Assembly (NCBI GenBank): GCA_025056515.1
Contig: JANWWB010000095.1
Span: 1-7,387, forward strand
Reading direction: 5' to 3'
Length of the DNA: 7,387 nucleotides
DNA from: Anaerolineales bacterium
Lineage (GTDB): Bacteria > Chloroflexota > Anaerolineae > Anaerolineales > Villigracilaceae
In this document: positions 1 to 5,763 of the stretch, piece by piece
How the letters are laid out: every line of letters begins with the position of its first letter
How positions within the stretch are numbered: the first letter of the stretch is position 1
Notes under the pieces: generated by a model
Databases searched by the model: none
Seen by the model: the letters and a program-made list of their open reading frames with translations, nothing else
Told to the model about the DNA's origin: nothing
Translations under genes and position numbers: made by a program

Positions 1-1511
1 CGGCTATGGCCGGGATTGCGCTCTACACCATCCTTGTTGGCGCGGAGGCCTCAGTGGTGCGCGCTGCCATCATGGGTGGGCTGGGTCTCTTTGCCCGGCA
101 AGTGGGACGCCGCCAGACAGCACTCAACACGCTGGCCTTCACCGCCGCCGTTATGTGCGCCTTCAACCCCTTCATGCCCTGGGATGTGGGCTTCCAACTC
201 TCCTTCTTTGCCACTCTCGGCCTGATTCTCTATGCCGACCCGTTCCATCAGTGGACCATCCAACTTATCGGGCGCTTCACCCTGCCCGCAACCGCCAAAA
301 AGATAGCCGACCTCCTGGCCGAATACGTTCTCTTCACGCTGGCGGCGCAGCTGACCACCCTGCCGATTACGGCTTGGCATTTCAAGCGCGTTTCGATCGT
401 CTCGCTGATTGCCAACCCGTTCATCCTGCCGGCTCAACCGTTGGTGATGATTTTGGGTGGCTTGGCGCTGCTATTTAGTCTGCTCTACCTCCCGCTAGGG
501 AAACTTTTCGCTTGGGTGACCTGGCCCTTCCCCGCTTATACCATCCGGGTTGTGGAATGGCTCGACCATCTGCCGCATGGCGTGATTTTGTTGGGCGAAT
601 TCTCCTTCCTGTTCGTGGTGCTTTTCTATGCCGTACTCTTTCTCTGGACCTTCAGCCGGGGGCGCGCCAGAGCGATTTTAGCGGCGTCCGCCAGCCCGGC
701 AGCCCTGCTCACCTCGCTAGGTGTGGCCGCTTTCCTCGCCTGGAACGCCGCCTTTGGCGTCCCCGATGGCCGCTTACACCTGACCTTTCTGAATGTTGGC
801 TCAGCAGACGCCGTGCTGCTGACAACGCCCGGCGGACGGCATATTCTCATCAATGGCGGCCCCAGCCCCTCGCTTCTCGCCAGCAGTCTGGGGCGGAGGC
901 TTTCTCCCTTGAACCGTTCGCTGGACTGGCTGATTGTCGCCGCGCCGCAGGAGGAGCAGGTAGCCGCTTTGTCAACGGTGCTAGAACGTTTCCCGGCACA
1001 GAACGTCCTGTGGGCCGGCAATCCAGAAGCCTCATACTCTGCACGGCGCTTGAACAAGCGCCTGGCGGAGGCCAACATTCCGGTCACACGCGCCGCAGCG
1101 GGGTATACGCTTGACCTGGGGTACGGGGGCAGGCTTGAGGTTCTAACCGTCACGCCGCGCGGGGCAGTTTTGCTTATCACATGGGGGGAGTTCCGTGCCC
1201 TGTTGCCGATTGGCCTCAACTACGATGCGCTCGAAGGGTTGAACTATGGAAAAAGGGTAGGAGTCGTGGATGTCCTCCTGTTGGCAGATTCAGGTTATGC
1301 GCCCTTGAACCCTAGGGATTGGATGGAAAACCTTCAGCCACAGGTATTCGTCCTCAGCGTAGCGGCAGACGATGAGTTTGGTCTGCCGGATGAGGTTGTC
1401 TTGCGCCTGACCGAAGGCCGTACACTCCTACGCACCGATCGAAATGGCTGGATTGAAGTGGTAACGGACGGAAAAGAAATATGGGTCAAGGTCGAAAGGC
1501 GGGAGGGGTGA
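1..1511 (+). CDS. comEC: ComEC/Rec2-family DNA uptake channel protein, C-terminal part (5' end outside window)
   Basis: This is the C-terminal part of the inner-membrane channel that carries single-stranded DNA into the cytoplasm during natural transformation. The reading frame is open to the left edge, so the ATG at 6 is probably internal; residues below count from it. Residues 12-80 match the competence-domain core: a SVVRAAIM stretch, then the DVGFQLSFFATLGLILY block (60-76). Several hydrophobic helices follow (about 105-250). Residues 256-495 are the soluble metallo-beta-lactamase-like domain, recognisable from LNVGSADAVLL, NGGPSP and the final RTDRNGWIEVVTDG. That domain is unusual. Where the family has an HxDADH-type metal motif it reads APQEEQ (313-318), the DGGP aspartate is Asn283, and the later HHGS segment is ADSG (427-430). 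The transport part therefore looks normal while the hydrolase site looks dead. No following gene is on this strand. Confidence 0.93.
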   Translation, partial: AMAGIALYTILVGAEASVVRAAIMGGLGLFARQVGRRQTALNTLAFTAAVMCAFNPFMPWDVGFQLSFFATLGLILYADPFHQWTIQLIGRFTLPATAKKIADLLAEYVLFTLAAQLTTLPITAWHFKRVSIVSLIANPFILPAQPLVMILGGLALLFSLLYLPLGKLFAWVTWPFPAYTIRVVEWLDHLPHGVILLGEFSFLFVVLFYAVLFLWTFSRGRARAILAASASPAALLTSLGVAAFLAWNAAFGVPDGRLHLTFLNVGSADAVLLTTPGGRHILINGGPSPSLLASSLGRRLSPLNRSLDWLIVAAPQEEQVAALSTVLERFPAQNVLWAGNPEASYSARRLNKRLAEANIPVTRAAAGYTLDLGYGGRLEVLTVTPRGAVLLITWGEFRALLPIGLNYDALEGLNYGKRVGVVDVLLLADSGYAPLNPRDWMENLQPQVFVLSVAADDEFGLPDEVVLRLTEGRTLLRTDRNGWIEVVTDGKEIWVKVERREG

Positions 1512-1517
1512 TGGCTT

Positions 1518-1547
1518 TTGATGACATCAATCTCTGTTTTGTATAGT
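1518..1547 (+). promoter_or_regulatory. Possible sigma-70-like promoter after comEC
   Basis: TTGATG (1518-1523) and TATAGT (1542-1547) are separated by 18 bp, close to consensus on the + strand, seven bases beyond the comEC stop. The first hexamer lies in a small palindrome (TTGATG-A-CATCAA, 1518-1530). A transcript from here would start near 1554 and end at the strong terminator at 1593-1626. The match could be chance, since TTGATG and TATAGT are both one or two bases off consensus. Confidence 0.28.
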
Positions 1548-1553
1548 ACTCCG

Positions 1554-1626
1554 ATTGGCGCAGGCCAAAATAAGTCTGCGTTTCTAAAGTAAAAAAGGCT
1601 GTCCTCGCCTGAGAGGACAGCCTTTT
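1554..1626 (+). ncRNA. Candidate short terminator-ended RNA
   Basis: If the preceding promoter-like pair is real, the transcript is about 73 nt. It would contain a small hairpin (TTGGC-GCAG-GCCAA, 1555-1568), an unpaired A/T-rich middle (about 1569-1592) and a 14-bp terminator stem, which is the shape of a small regulatory RNA. It has no coding potential. The simpler reading is that this is only the comEC 3' untranslated region and its shared terminator. No family is recognised. Confidence 0.2.
1593..1626. terminator. Bidirectional intrinsic terminator between comEC and the S41 protease gene
   Basis: A perfect 14-bp inverted repeat (AAAAGGCTGTCCTC at 1593-1606, GAGGACAGCCTTTT at 1613-1626) encloses a 6-base loop. 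The stem ends in A-runs on one side and T-runs on the other (AAAAAA at 1591-1596), so it gives a GC stem plus U-run on either strand. It lies between the comEC stop at 1511 and the stop of the convergent lipoprotein gene at 1644, so it can end both transcripts. Confidence 0.93.
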
Positions 1627-1643
1627 GCTTCTACAGAGGTCGG

Positions 1644-4115
1644 CTAAGGCTTGATGTAGATATTGTACTCAAAGACCTGTTCGCCGGCCGGAAAGTCATA
1701 GGTACCATCGTTGAGCGGTTGTTTGAAGGTCACGCGCGTTATTGCCTGGTGTTGACCACCGGCCCAGTCTTTCAGGGCGAGGAGATAAGCCGTGCACCTC
1801 TGACCGTCCTGAGAGTCGTAATCCAGACGTAAGAATTTGTCGAGGGGAATTTCTTGACCGTTGAGGGTAAACTGGATGCTCATCTTATTTAGGTTGTCTG
1901 TTAGCACGGTCTGATTCGCAGCGCACCAACCCCAAGCCCAGAGCAGGGTTTGCGACTTGCTCAACGGGATGGTGAATGTGAAGGTCTTGGGAACTTGCAG
2001 GTAGTCCTGGGTGGTATAGTTTTCACGCGCTAATTCTTCAAACTGTTTGGCACTCGAGAGGACATTTTCCGTTTCTGAGGGGGAGAGTAGGGTGGGCTGA
2101 GTAGCCGGTTGGATACCTGCGCCCAGGGGGAGTAGGATGGCGTTCTCACCGAACTTCAGGACAACATCTTCGGTCGAGGAAACGGTCTCAAAAGTGCGTG
2201 GCACACGCAGTGTCGGCTGCACGCCCGTCCCTTCCAGGAAGAGCGTCCCATCGGGCAGGAGGTAGCGACCGGTCGGGAATTGCATCGAGAAGCCTTCTGG
2301 CATGATGAACTGACCACGGCTGACCTCGCCGAACATAGCCGCCGAAGGGAACATCCCTACGACCTGGGCACCGGGCACTTTGCTGAAGCCGTAGGATTCT
2401 TCTTCACAGGCACTGGCACAGGCCGGTCCCACCAGCACGACAATCTTGTCGAAGCGATATTGATTCTGGTTGGGCAAGATTTTGTTCTCAATCCCCTCAG
2501 GTTCGAATTTGCCGGTTACTTCGTTGAAGTAGTACGAGGTGCCCAGTGAGATTTCTTGGTCGGTGAGGAAGCCAGCCAAGCCGAGGGGCGTCCCGCCGCC
2601 GTTGTAGCGCATGTCGATGATGATGCCGGGGACTTCGCGTTCCTGGAAGGTCTTGAGGGCACGCTCGAAGAGGCGAATGGTCAGCTGAATGTCATCAGCT
2701 TCGGAGTAAATGGCCACGTAGCCGACGCCCGAATCCAGAATCTTGAACTCAACCGGCAGAAGGGGATCGGGAGCGTTATAGTAAATCGAAGTGCGGCTGA
2801 AGGAATCGCGCTCGGCAATCGCCGTCAGGGTGACGGTTTGCGCCTGACCACCTGGGTTAACAAAGGTAACTGTGGCCTGGTCGCCTGGTTTTGCACGTAA
2901 CAGGTAGCGGGCTTGCTGGTAGCGCACCAACCACTCTGCTGACTGAGGCAAAGACCAAGGGATGACTTTGCTGACTGCTTCGCTGATAGGTTCGCTGTTC
3001 CAATGGGTGACAAGAGCACCGACCTTCATACCGGCTTTCTCTGCCGGGCCGCCAGGGGTTAGGTAGATGTTGACGAAGGAGCCGTCGTCAAGTTCTTGGA
3101 TAGCGAAGCCGTAGCCTCCGGAGGTGGCCTCCATGAAAAGGTTGTACCAGTAATCGCCGCCATCAATGCCCACATGGCCGTCCTTGAAGGCCCAAGTGAG
3201 ATCTCGCAATGCTAGGTAGTAAGCTTGAGCATCTTGTTTGGCTTCGGCTTCCTGGATGCGCGGGCGCAGTTCTGCAACGAGACGGTCGTAATCTGGCTCT
3301 TTTCCAGGGATGCCGTTAAAGGCATAATTCTTGCGCAGGAACTCAATGAGTTTGTCAAAGGCTTCGGTATAGGAGAGGTTGGAATAGTCTTTGACGGCAT
3401 AATCGCTCGGCTCGGTCAAATCCATGACCAGTTCGGCCTGCTTGATGAAGGCGAAAGGCGTTTGGTCGAGGTCCACCATCGTCCAACCGGCAGGGATGGG
3501 TGCTGTGGGGTCATCGGCCGTGAAGAGCTTGTTGTCAGGACCGTAGCCGGTGGGAAAGGCTTGTTGGTCATCTGGCGCCCAGACCAGAAGTTTGCCGCCG
3601 TTGATTTCATCATCGCGTTCTGGGTCGGACGTAACCGAGGCAAAACCGCCTACCCAGCCGCGTGAGCGGTCATCGCCTTCAGAGTAGGGACCGCCGTAGA
3701 CATTTGGCCAATAGGCAACGGCGAAAATCTGCACACCGGTATCCTCCTGGCCATCGTTATCCACATCGGCAAATTGGCCCGTGGGCTTGGCGGGTAATTG
3801 CAGACGGTACTCGGCGCGCAGGTTTTCTTCATCCATGCGCATGAAGCCAAGGGTCTGTGATTCGACCGGGATTTCCCATTCCATGTCGCGAATGACGAAG
3901 CCATACATGTCCACCAAAGCGACGGCATGTTCTTCAAAGATCATGACGATGAAGGAATTGGTAAACTCCATCGAGCCGGTAACCAAGTACGGCTCATCTT
4001 CACTCACTTCGCTCGTTGGAGTGGAAGTGGGGGTGGTTGTACCTGTGAGCTGGCAAGCCAGAAGGAATACAAGCGTCGCCAGCATGAGACTGAACAAGAT
4101 GAGCTTTTGCTTCAC
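1644..4115 (-). CDS. S41-family (C-terminal processing/tricorn-like) protease lipoprotein with PDZ domain
   Basis: This is an 823-residue exported lipoprotein, probably an envelope serine protease or peptide-binding relative. A signal peptide (1-20) ends in a lipobox, LLAC, with Cys21 as the lipidated residue; a Thr/Ser/Pro linker follows (25-40). Residues 45-235 form an N-terminal beta-rich domain with a calcium-loop-like DVDNDGQED (117-125). Residues 250-320 are helical and end in KDGHVG, which carries His314. A PDZ-like segment spans about 331-432 (PGGPAEKAG at 354-362). The S41 core runs from about 463 to 640, with IIIDMRYNGGG (498-508), the presumed nucleophile Ser568 in CASACE, LPDG (620-623) and GTGVQP (629-634). 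The Lys of the CtpA/Tsp class is not at its usual spacing after the Ser, so a tricorn-like Ser/His site is likelier. A further beta-rich C-terminal domain (about 705-823) holds Cys731 and Cys774. The start is GTG, chosen for the AAAGAGGAGAA site 7 bases upstream and the clean signal peptide. Substrate unknown. Confidence 0.9.
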   Translation of the reverse strand: MKQKLILFSLMLATLVFLLACQLTGTTTPTSTPTSEVSEDEPYLVTGSMEFTNSFIVMIFEEHAVALVDMYGFVIRDMEWEIPVESQTLGFMRMDEENLRAEYRLQLPAKPTGQFADVDNDGQEDTGVQIFAVAYWPNVYGGPYSEGDDRSRGWVGGFASVTSDPERDDEINGGKLLVWAPDDQQAFPTGYGPDNKLFTADDPTAPIPAGWTMVDLDQTPFAFIKQAELVMDLTEPSDYAVKDYSNLSYTEAFDKLIEFLRKNYAFNGIPGKEPDYDRLVAELRPRIQEAEAKQDAQAYYLALRDLTWAFKDGHVGIDGGDYWYNLFMEATSGGYGFAIQELDDGSFVNIYLTPGGPAEKAGMKVGALVTHWNSEPISEAVSKVIPWSLPQSAEWLVRYQQARYLLRAKPGDQATVTFVNPGGQAQTVTLTAIAERDSFSRTSIYYNAPDPLLPVEFKILDSGVGYVAIYSEADDIQLTIRLFERALKTFQEREVPGIIIDMRYNGGGTPLGLAGFLTDQEISLGTSYYFNEVTGKFEPEGIENKILPNQNQYRFDKIVVLVGPACASACEEESYGFSKVPGAQVVGMFPSAAMFGEVSRGQFIMPEGFSMQFPTGRYLLPDGTLFLEGTGVQPTLRVPRTFETVSSTEDVVLKFGENAILLPLGAGIQPATQPTLLSPSETENVLSSAKQFEELARENYTTQDYLQVPKTFTFTIPLSKSQTLLWAWGWCAANQTVLTDNLNKMSIQFTLNGQEIPLDKFLRLDYDSQDGQRCTAYLLALKDWAGGQHQAITRVTFKQPLNDGTYDFPAGEQVFEYNIYIKP

Positions 4116-4122
4116 GGATCTT

Positions 4123-4133
4123 CTCCTCTTTAT
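4123..4133 (-). promoter_or_regulatory. Ribosome binding site of the S41 protease gene
   Basis: On the - strand the sequence AAAGAGGAGAA precedes the GTG at 4115-4113. Its AGGAG core (4123-4127) stands 7 bases from the start. It fixes the unusual GTG as the start codon, which places a lysine-rich n-region at the front of the signal peptide. Confidence 0.8.
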
Positions 4134-4143
4134 AAATTTCGGC

Positions 4144-4150
4144 TATTATA
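4144..4150. promoter_or_regulatory. Symmetric, overlapping -10 elements for the divergent protease and HEPN-like/redoxin units
   Basis: The seven bases TATTATA read as TATTAT on the + strand (4144-4149) and as a perfect TATAAT on the - strand (4150-4145), so one element may open DNA for both directions. The - strand start site would be near 4138, giving a 20-odd base leader that includes the protease ribosome binding site. The + strand start would be near 4156-4157, at the ATG itself. No convincing -35 hexamer is visible on either strand. Such symmetric -10s are a known basis for divergent bacterial transcription; their use here is inference. Confidence 0.5.
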
Positions 4151-4156
4151 CAAAGC

Positions 4157-4486
4157 ATGGCGTTAAACTGGAAGGAGGAATTAGAGGGAGCGCGCCGCGC
4201 TCGACAAGAAGGGAACGAAGGACGAGCCCGCGTCTGTGCGCGGAGAGCGGCGGGAGCGGTCGCTCAGGACTTCTTACGCCGGCGCGGGGTCGTGTTGCGG
4301 ACGACATCGGCCTACGAGGCGCTACAGATTTTAGAGCAGTGGCCGGCTCTTGCACCGCATCTACGGCAGGCCGCGGCTCGTCTGATCTTGCGGGTAGATG
4401 AGTCATTCCGCTTGCCGGCGGAGATTGATTTGATTGAGCAGGCTGAGATTCTAATCCGAGGATTAATGCAAGATGATTCAGACTGA
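4157..4486 (+). CDS. Small helical protein of unknown function, possibly HEPN-like
   Basis: I do not recognise this 109-residue protein with certainty. It has no signal peptide or membrane segment and looks all-helical. Residues 7-42 form two charged helices joined by GNEG (19-22), with the pattern GRARVCARRAAGAVAQDFL (22-40); this resembles the first helices of HEPN-type four-helix bundles (compare AxxxGxxxxAxxxAxQAAE). A Trp/Pro turn (61-66) and two further helices (66-82, 88-104) complete a four-helix plan. The RxxxxH motif of RNase-active HEPN proteins is not evident, so nuclease activity is not supported. The start is the first ATG in the frame. No Shine-Dalgarno sequence precedes it; instead a -10-like TATTAT ends 7 bases upstream, which suggests a leaderless mRNA. 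The gene overlaps the next one by 14 bp, so the two are very probably co-transcribed and translationally coupled. Confidence 0.75.
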   Translation: MALNWKEELEGARRARQEGNEGRARVCARRAAGAVAQDFLRRRGVVLRTTSAYEALQILEQWPALAPHLRQAAARLILRVDESFRLPAEIDLIEQAEILIRGLMQDDSD

Positions 4487-4727
4487 ACTTCTCTTTTACG
4501 GCACAGAATGGTGCGGAATGTGCCGGGCTACACGTCAATTCTTTGAACAAAACGCCGTCCCGTATCGTTGGATTGACATTGATAAGGACGAGGAAGCGGC
4601 TCGCTTCGTCGAAAGCGTTGCCAACGGTTTTCGCAGCGTTCCGACGATCGTCTGGCCCGACGGTTCTTTCTTAGTTGAACCTCCGTTATGGAAGTTGGCA
4701 GAAAAATTAAATCTCCCCTATCCCTGA
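4473..4727 (+). CDS. Glutaredoxin-like (mycoredoxin/NrdH-type) thiol-disulfide protein
   Basis: This 84-residue single-domain thioredoxin-fold protein is predicted to reduce disulfides or mixed thiol disulfides in the cytoplasm. The active site is WCGMC (Cys14, Cys17), close to the WCGxC of mycoredoxin-type glutaredoxins. The cis-proline loop is SVPTIV (Pro57) and is followed by the family's PDGS and VEP segments (62-65, 68-70). The IDIDKDEEA stretch (34-42) is the usual strand-turn before helix 2. Length is normal for the family. It begins inside the end of the HEPN-like gene in another frame; GAGGA (4458-4462), 10 bases upstream of the ATG and inside that gene, can serve as its ribosome binding site. 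Electron donor and target cannot be told from sequence. It could equally be named NrdH-like; no ribonucleotide reductase gene is in the window. Confidence 0.9.
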   Translation: MIQTELLFYGTEWCGMCRATRQFFEQNAVPYRWIDIDKDEEAARFVESVANGFRSVPTIVWPDGSFLVEPPLWKLAEKLNLPYP

Positions 4728-4733
4728 GAGCCG

Positions 4734-4988
4734 TCAGGCTGTTCCGGTTTCTTTGCCAGGCTTGCTCAAAAGCCCAAGAAACGCTTTAGCAAGTAGGATG
4801 AGCAAGATTCCGAAAGCAAAGAATCCGCCTAGCAAGAGCAGGAGAGTTTGCCAAGTAGCCATCCGAGTATAGGAGACCGGCATGGATAAAGCGTGCAGGC
4901 GATGGCCGACCTGGCGCACAAATTCCTCACGGGGAGCAACAGGCCGCATCCATTCGAATAGGCGCTTTTCTAACTCGTGCTCGTTCAT
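4734..4988 (-). CDS. Small single-helix membrane protein, candidate anti-sigma factor
   Basis: This is an 84-residue protein with a charged N-terminal part (1-43) and one strong transmembrane helix (about 45-73, rich in Leu/Phe/Gly), ending in a short polar tail. It lies 39 bp downstream of the ECF sigma gene on the same strand, with its own GGGAG site 7 bases before the ATG. Genes in that position often encode the sigma factor's membrane-bound inhibitor. The N-terminal RPVAPREEFVRQVGHRL (15-31) would be the cytoplasmic sigma-contact segment if the tail is outside. It has no zinc anti-sigma HxxxCxxC motif and no cysteine at all, so the role rests on context. Its stop codon is 6 bp from the stop of the convergent redoxin gene. 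Confidence 0.8.
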   Translation of the reverse strand: MNEHELEKRLFEWMRPVAPREEFVRQVGHRLHALSMPVSYTRMATWQTLLLLLGGFFAFGILLILLAKAFLGLLSKPGKETGTA

Positions 4989-5016
4989 ACAATCACTCCC
5001 AAGTTCCCATACCAGA

Positions 5017-5039
5017 GAGGGTGAACATCATTCACTCTC
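5017..5039 (-). repeat. Hairpin across the sigma stop codon, between sigma gene and membrane-protein gene
   Basis: GAGGGTGAA (5017-5025) and TTCACTCTC (5031-5039) pair at eight of nine positions around a 5-base loop that holds the sigma stop codon (5028-5030). No T-run follows on the - strand, so it is not an intrinsic terminator. It could slow mRNA decay or tune expression of the second gene. It may also be chance. Confidence 0.35.
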
Positions 5040-5591
5040 TTTTTCGATTTTCTCTAATTCTTGTCGCAAGGCCAAAAGGGTACGGTGATAGAGGCTTTTG
5101 ATCGCCCCTTCGCTACGTCCCATAATGGCGCCAATTTCGGCGTTTGAGAGATGTTCCACAAACTTGAGCACTAACAAGTGCTGTCGTTCAGGCGAAAGAC
5201 GGCGAATAATCTGAAAGAGGGCTTCCTTTTCCTGGTCTTGAACGATGGAGGCCTCTGGAGCTGTACCTTTGTAGTGCAATGTCGGCACGTCAGAAAGGGA
5301 AATTTCGGGATGACGAGCGCGGTCGCGGTGCCAGTTGGCGATCAAGTTATGGGCAATCCGGTACAACCAGGCTGAAAAGGGCACCCCACGTTGTGTGTAA
5401 TGATGAATGTGGTGCATAGCTCGGTAGAAGACGCGCGCGGTGATGTCTTCGGCATCATGCGGATTGCCAACGCGATAGTAGACATAGTTATAGATTCGCT
5501 CTACATAGCGTTCGTAGAGCCAACCAAAGGCTTCTTTATCTCCTTGCAAAGCGCGTTGTAGAACAGCGTCTTCTTCGTGCTCGGTAACCAC
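5028..5591 (-). CDS. ECF-type RNA polymerase sigma factor
   Basis: This is a 187-residue sigma-70-family factor with only regions 2 and 4, the ECF plan; it would redirect RNA polymerase to a small regulon. Region 2 covers about 20-88: DKEAFGWLYERYVERIYNYVYYRV, then the AEDITARVFYRAM stretch of region 2.2 (47-59), and PFSAWLYRIAHNLIANWHRD (71-90) for the -10-binding part. Region 4 covers about 122-178, with LSPERQHLLVLKF (132-144) and the helix-turn-helix NAEIGAIMGRSEGAIKSLYHR (150-170). The start is GTG, preceded by GAGGA 4 bases upstream (5596-5600 on the + strand). Alternative later starts would cut into the first helix. The small membrane protein downstream is its likely partner. The gene is divergent from the tmRNA gene, with about 207 bp between. 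The ECF subgroup cannot be assigned by eye. Confidence 0.92.
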   Translation of the reverse strand: MVTEHEEDAVLQRALQGDKEAFGWLYERYVERIYNYVYYRVGNPHDAEDITARVFYRAMHHIHHYTQRGVPFSAWLYRIAHNLIANWHRDRARHPEISLSDVPTLHYKGTAPEASIVQDQEKEALFQIIRRLSPERQHLLVLKFVEHLSNAEIGAIMGRSEGAIKSLYHRTLLALRQELEKIEKESE

Positions 5592-5664
5592 GTTTTCCTC
5601 AGGACAAGGTCAATCAGAATAACCCCGCCGGTTTGAGAAGGTCACATGTTCTTATGAGTTCGAT

Positions 5665-5706
5665 CAACCTTTTGTCTGGTCTAGGCTTGTCTGGACGAAA
5701 AGGTTG
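5665..5706. repeat. 42-bp inverted repeat with internal direct repeats in the sigma/ssrA intergenic region
   Basis: CAACCTTTT (5665-5673) and AAAAGGTTG (5698-5706) pair perfectly. The stem extends inward by GTC/GAC past one bulged base (5697), leaving a 17-base loop. Overlapping the loop are two copies of TTGTCTGG (5672-5679, 5687-5694). It lies in the predicted 5' leader of the sigma mRNA and upstream of the tmRNA promoter. It may be a leader hairpin or a two-site operator; no T-run suits a terminator. Confidence 0.6.
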
Positions 5707-5732
5707 AGACATACCGGCTGCATTGCGAATAT

Positions 5733-5741
5733 AGTATATCA
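5733..5741 (-). promoter_or_regulatory. Putative extended -10 promoter for the ECF sigma operon
   Basis: Read on the - strand, TGATATACT gives TGn followed by TATACT (5738-5733), a good extended -10. Transcription would start near 5726 and leave a leader of about 135 nt before the GTG, containing the 5665-5706 inverted repeat. No clear -35 is seen. Confidence 0.4.
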
Positions 5742-5751
5742 TAGTCAAATA

Positions 5752-5760
5752 TGCTATAAT
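5752..5760 (+). promoter_or_regulatory. Promoter of the tmRNA gene (extended -10)
   Basis: TGCTATAAT is a perfect TATAAT with an upstream TGn extension, as expected for a strongly expressed stable RNA. The -35 position (5732-5737) reads TAGTAT, which is weak and coincides with the opposite-strand -10. The predicted start is near 5767, about 32 bases before the mature tmRNA 5' end. Confidence 0.75.
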
Positions 5761-5763
5761 CTA

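Noticed and set aside
626..1219. 197-codon open frame on the - strand inside comEC
   Set aside because: It is opposite a conserved ComEC domain and its product is a low-information Arg/Ser/Ala-rich sequence.
3225..3665. 146-codon open frame on the + strand inside the protease gene
   Set aside because: It is antisense to a well-supported protease with clear domains; the frame reflects codon bias of the real gene.
4131..4136. TATAAA with TTGCTT 18 bp upstream as the + strand promoter of the HEPN-like gene
   Set aside because: Possible, but it would put the -35 inside the protease coding region and still provide no ribosome binding site; TATTAT at 4144 is the simpler candidate.
4723..4740. Inverted repeat over the two convergent stop codons as a terminator
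   Set aside because: The possible stems are only 4-5 bp, are mutually exclusive, and no T-run follows on either strand.
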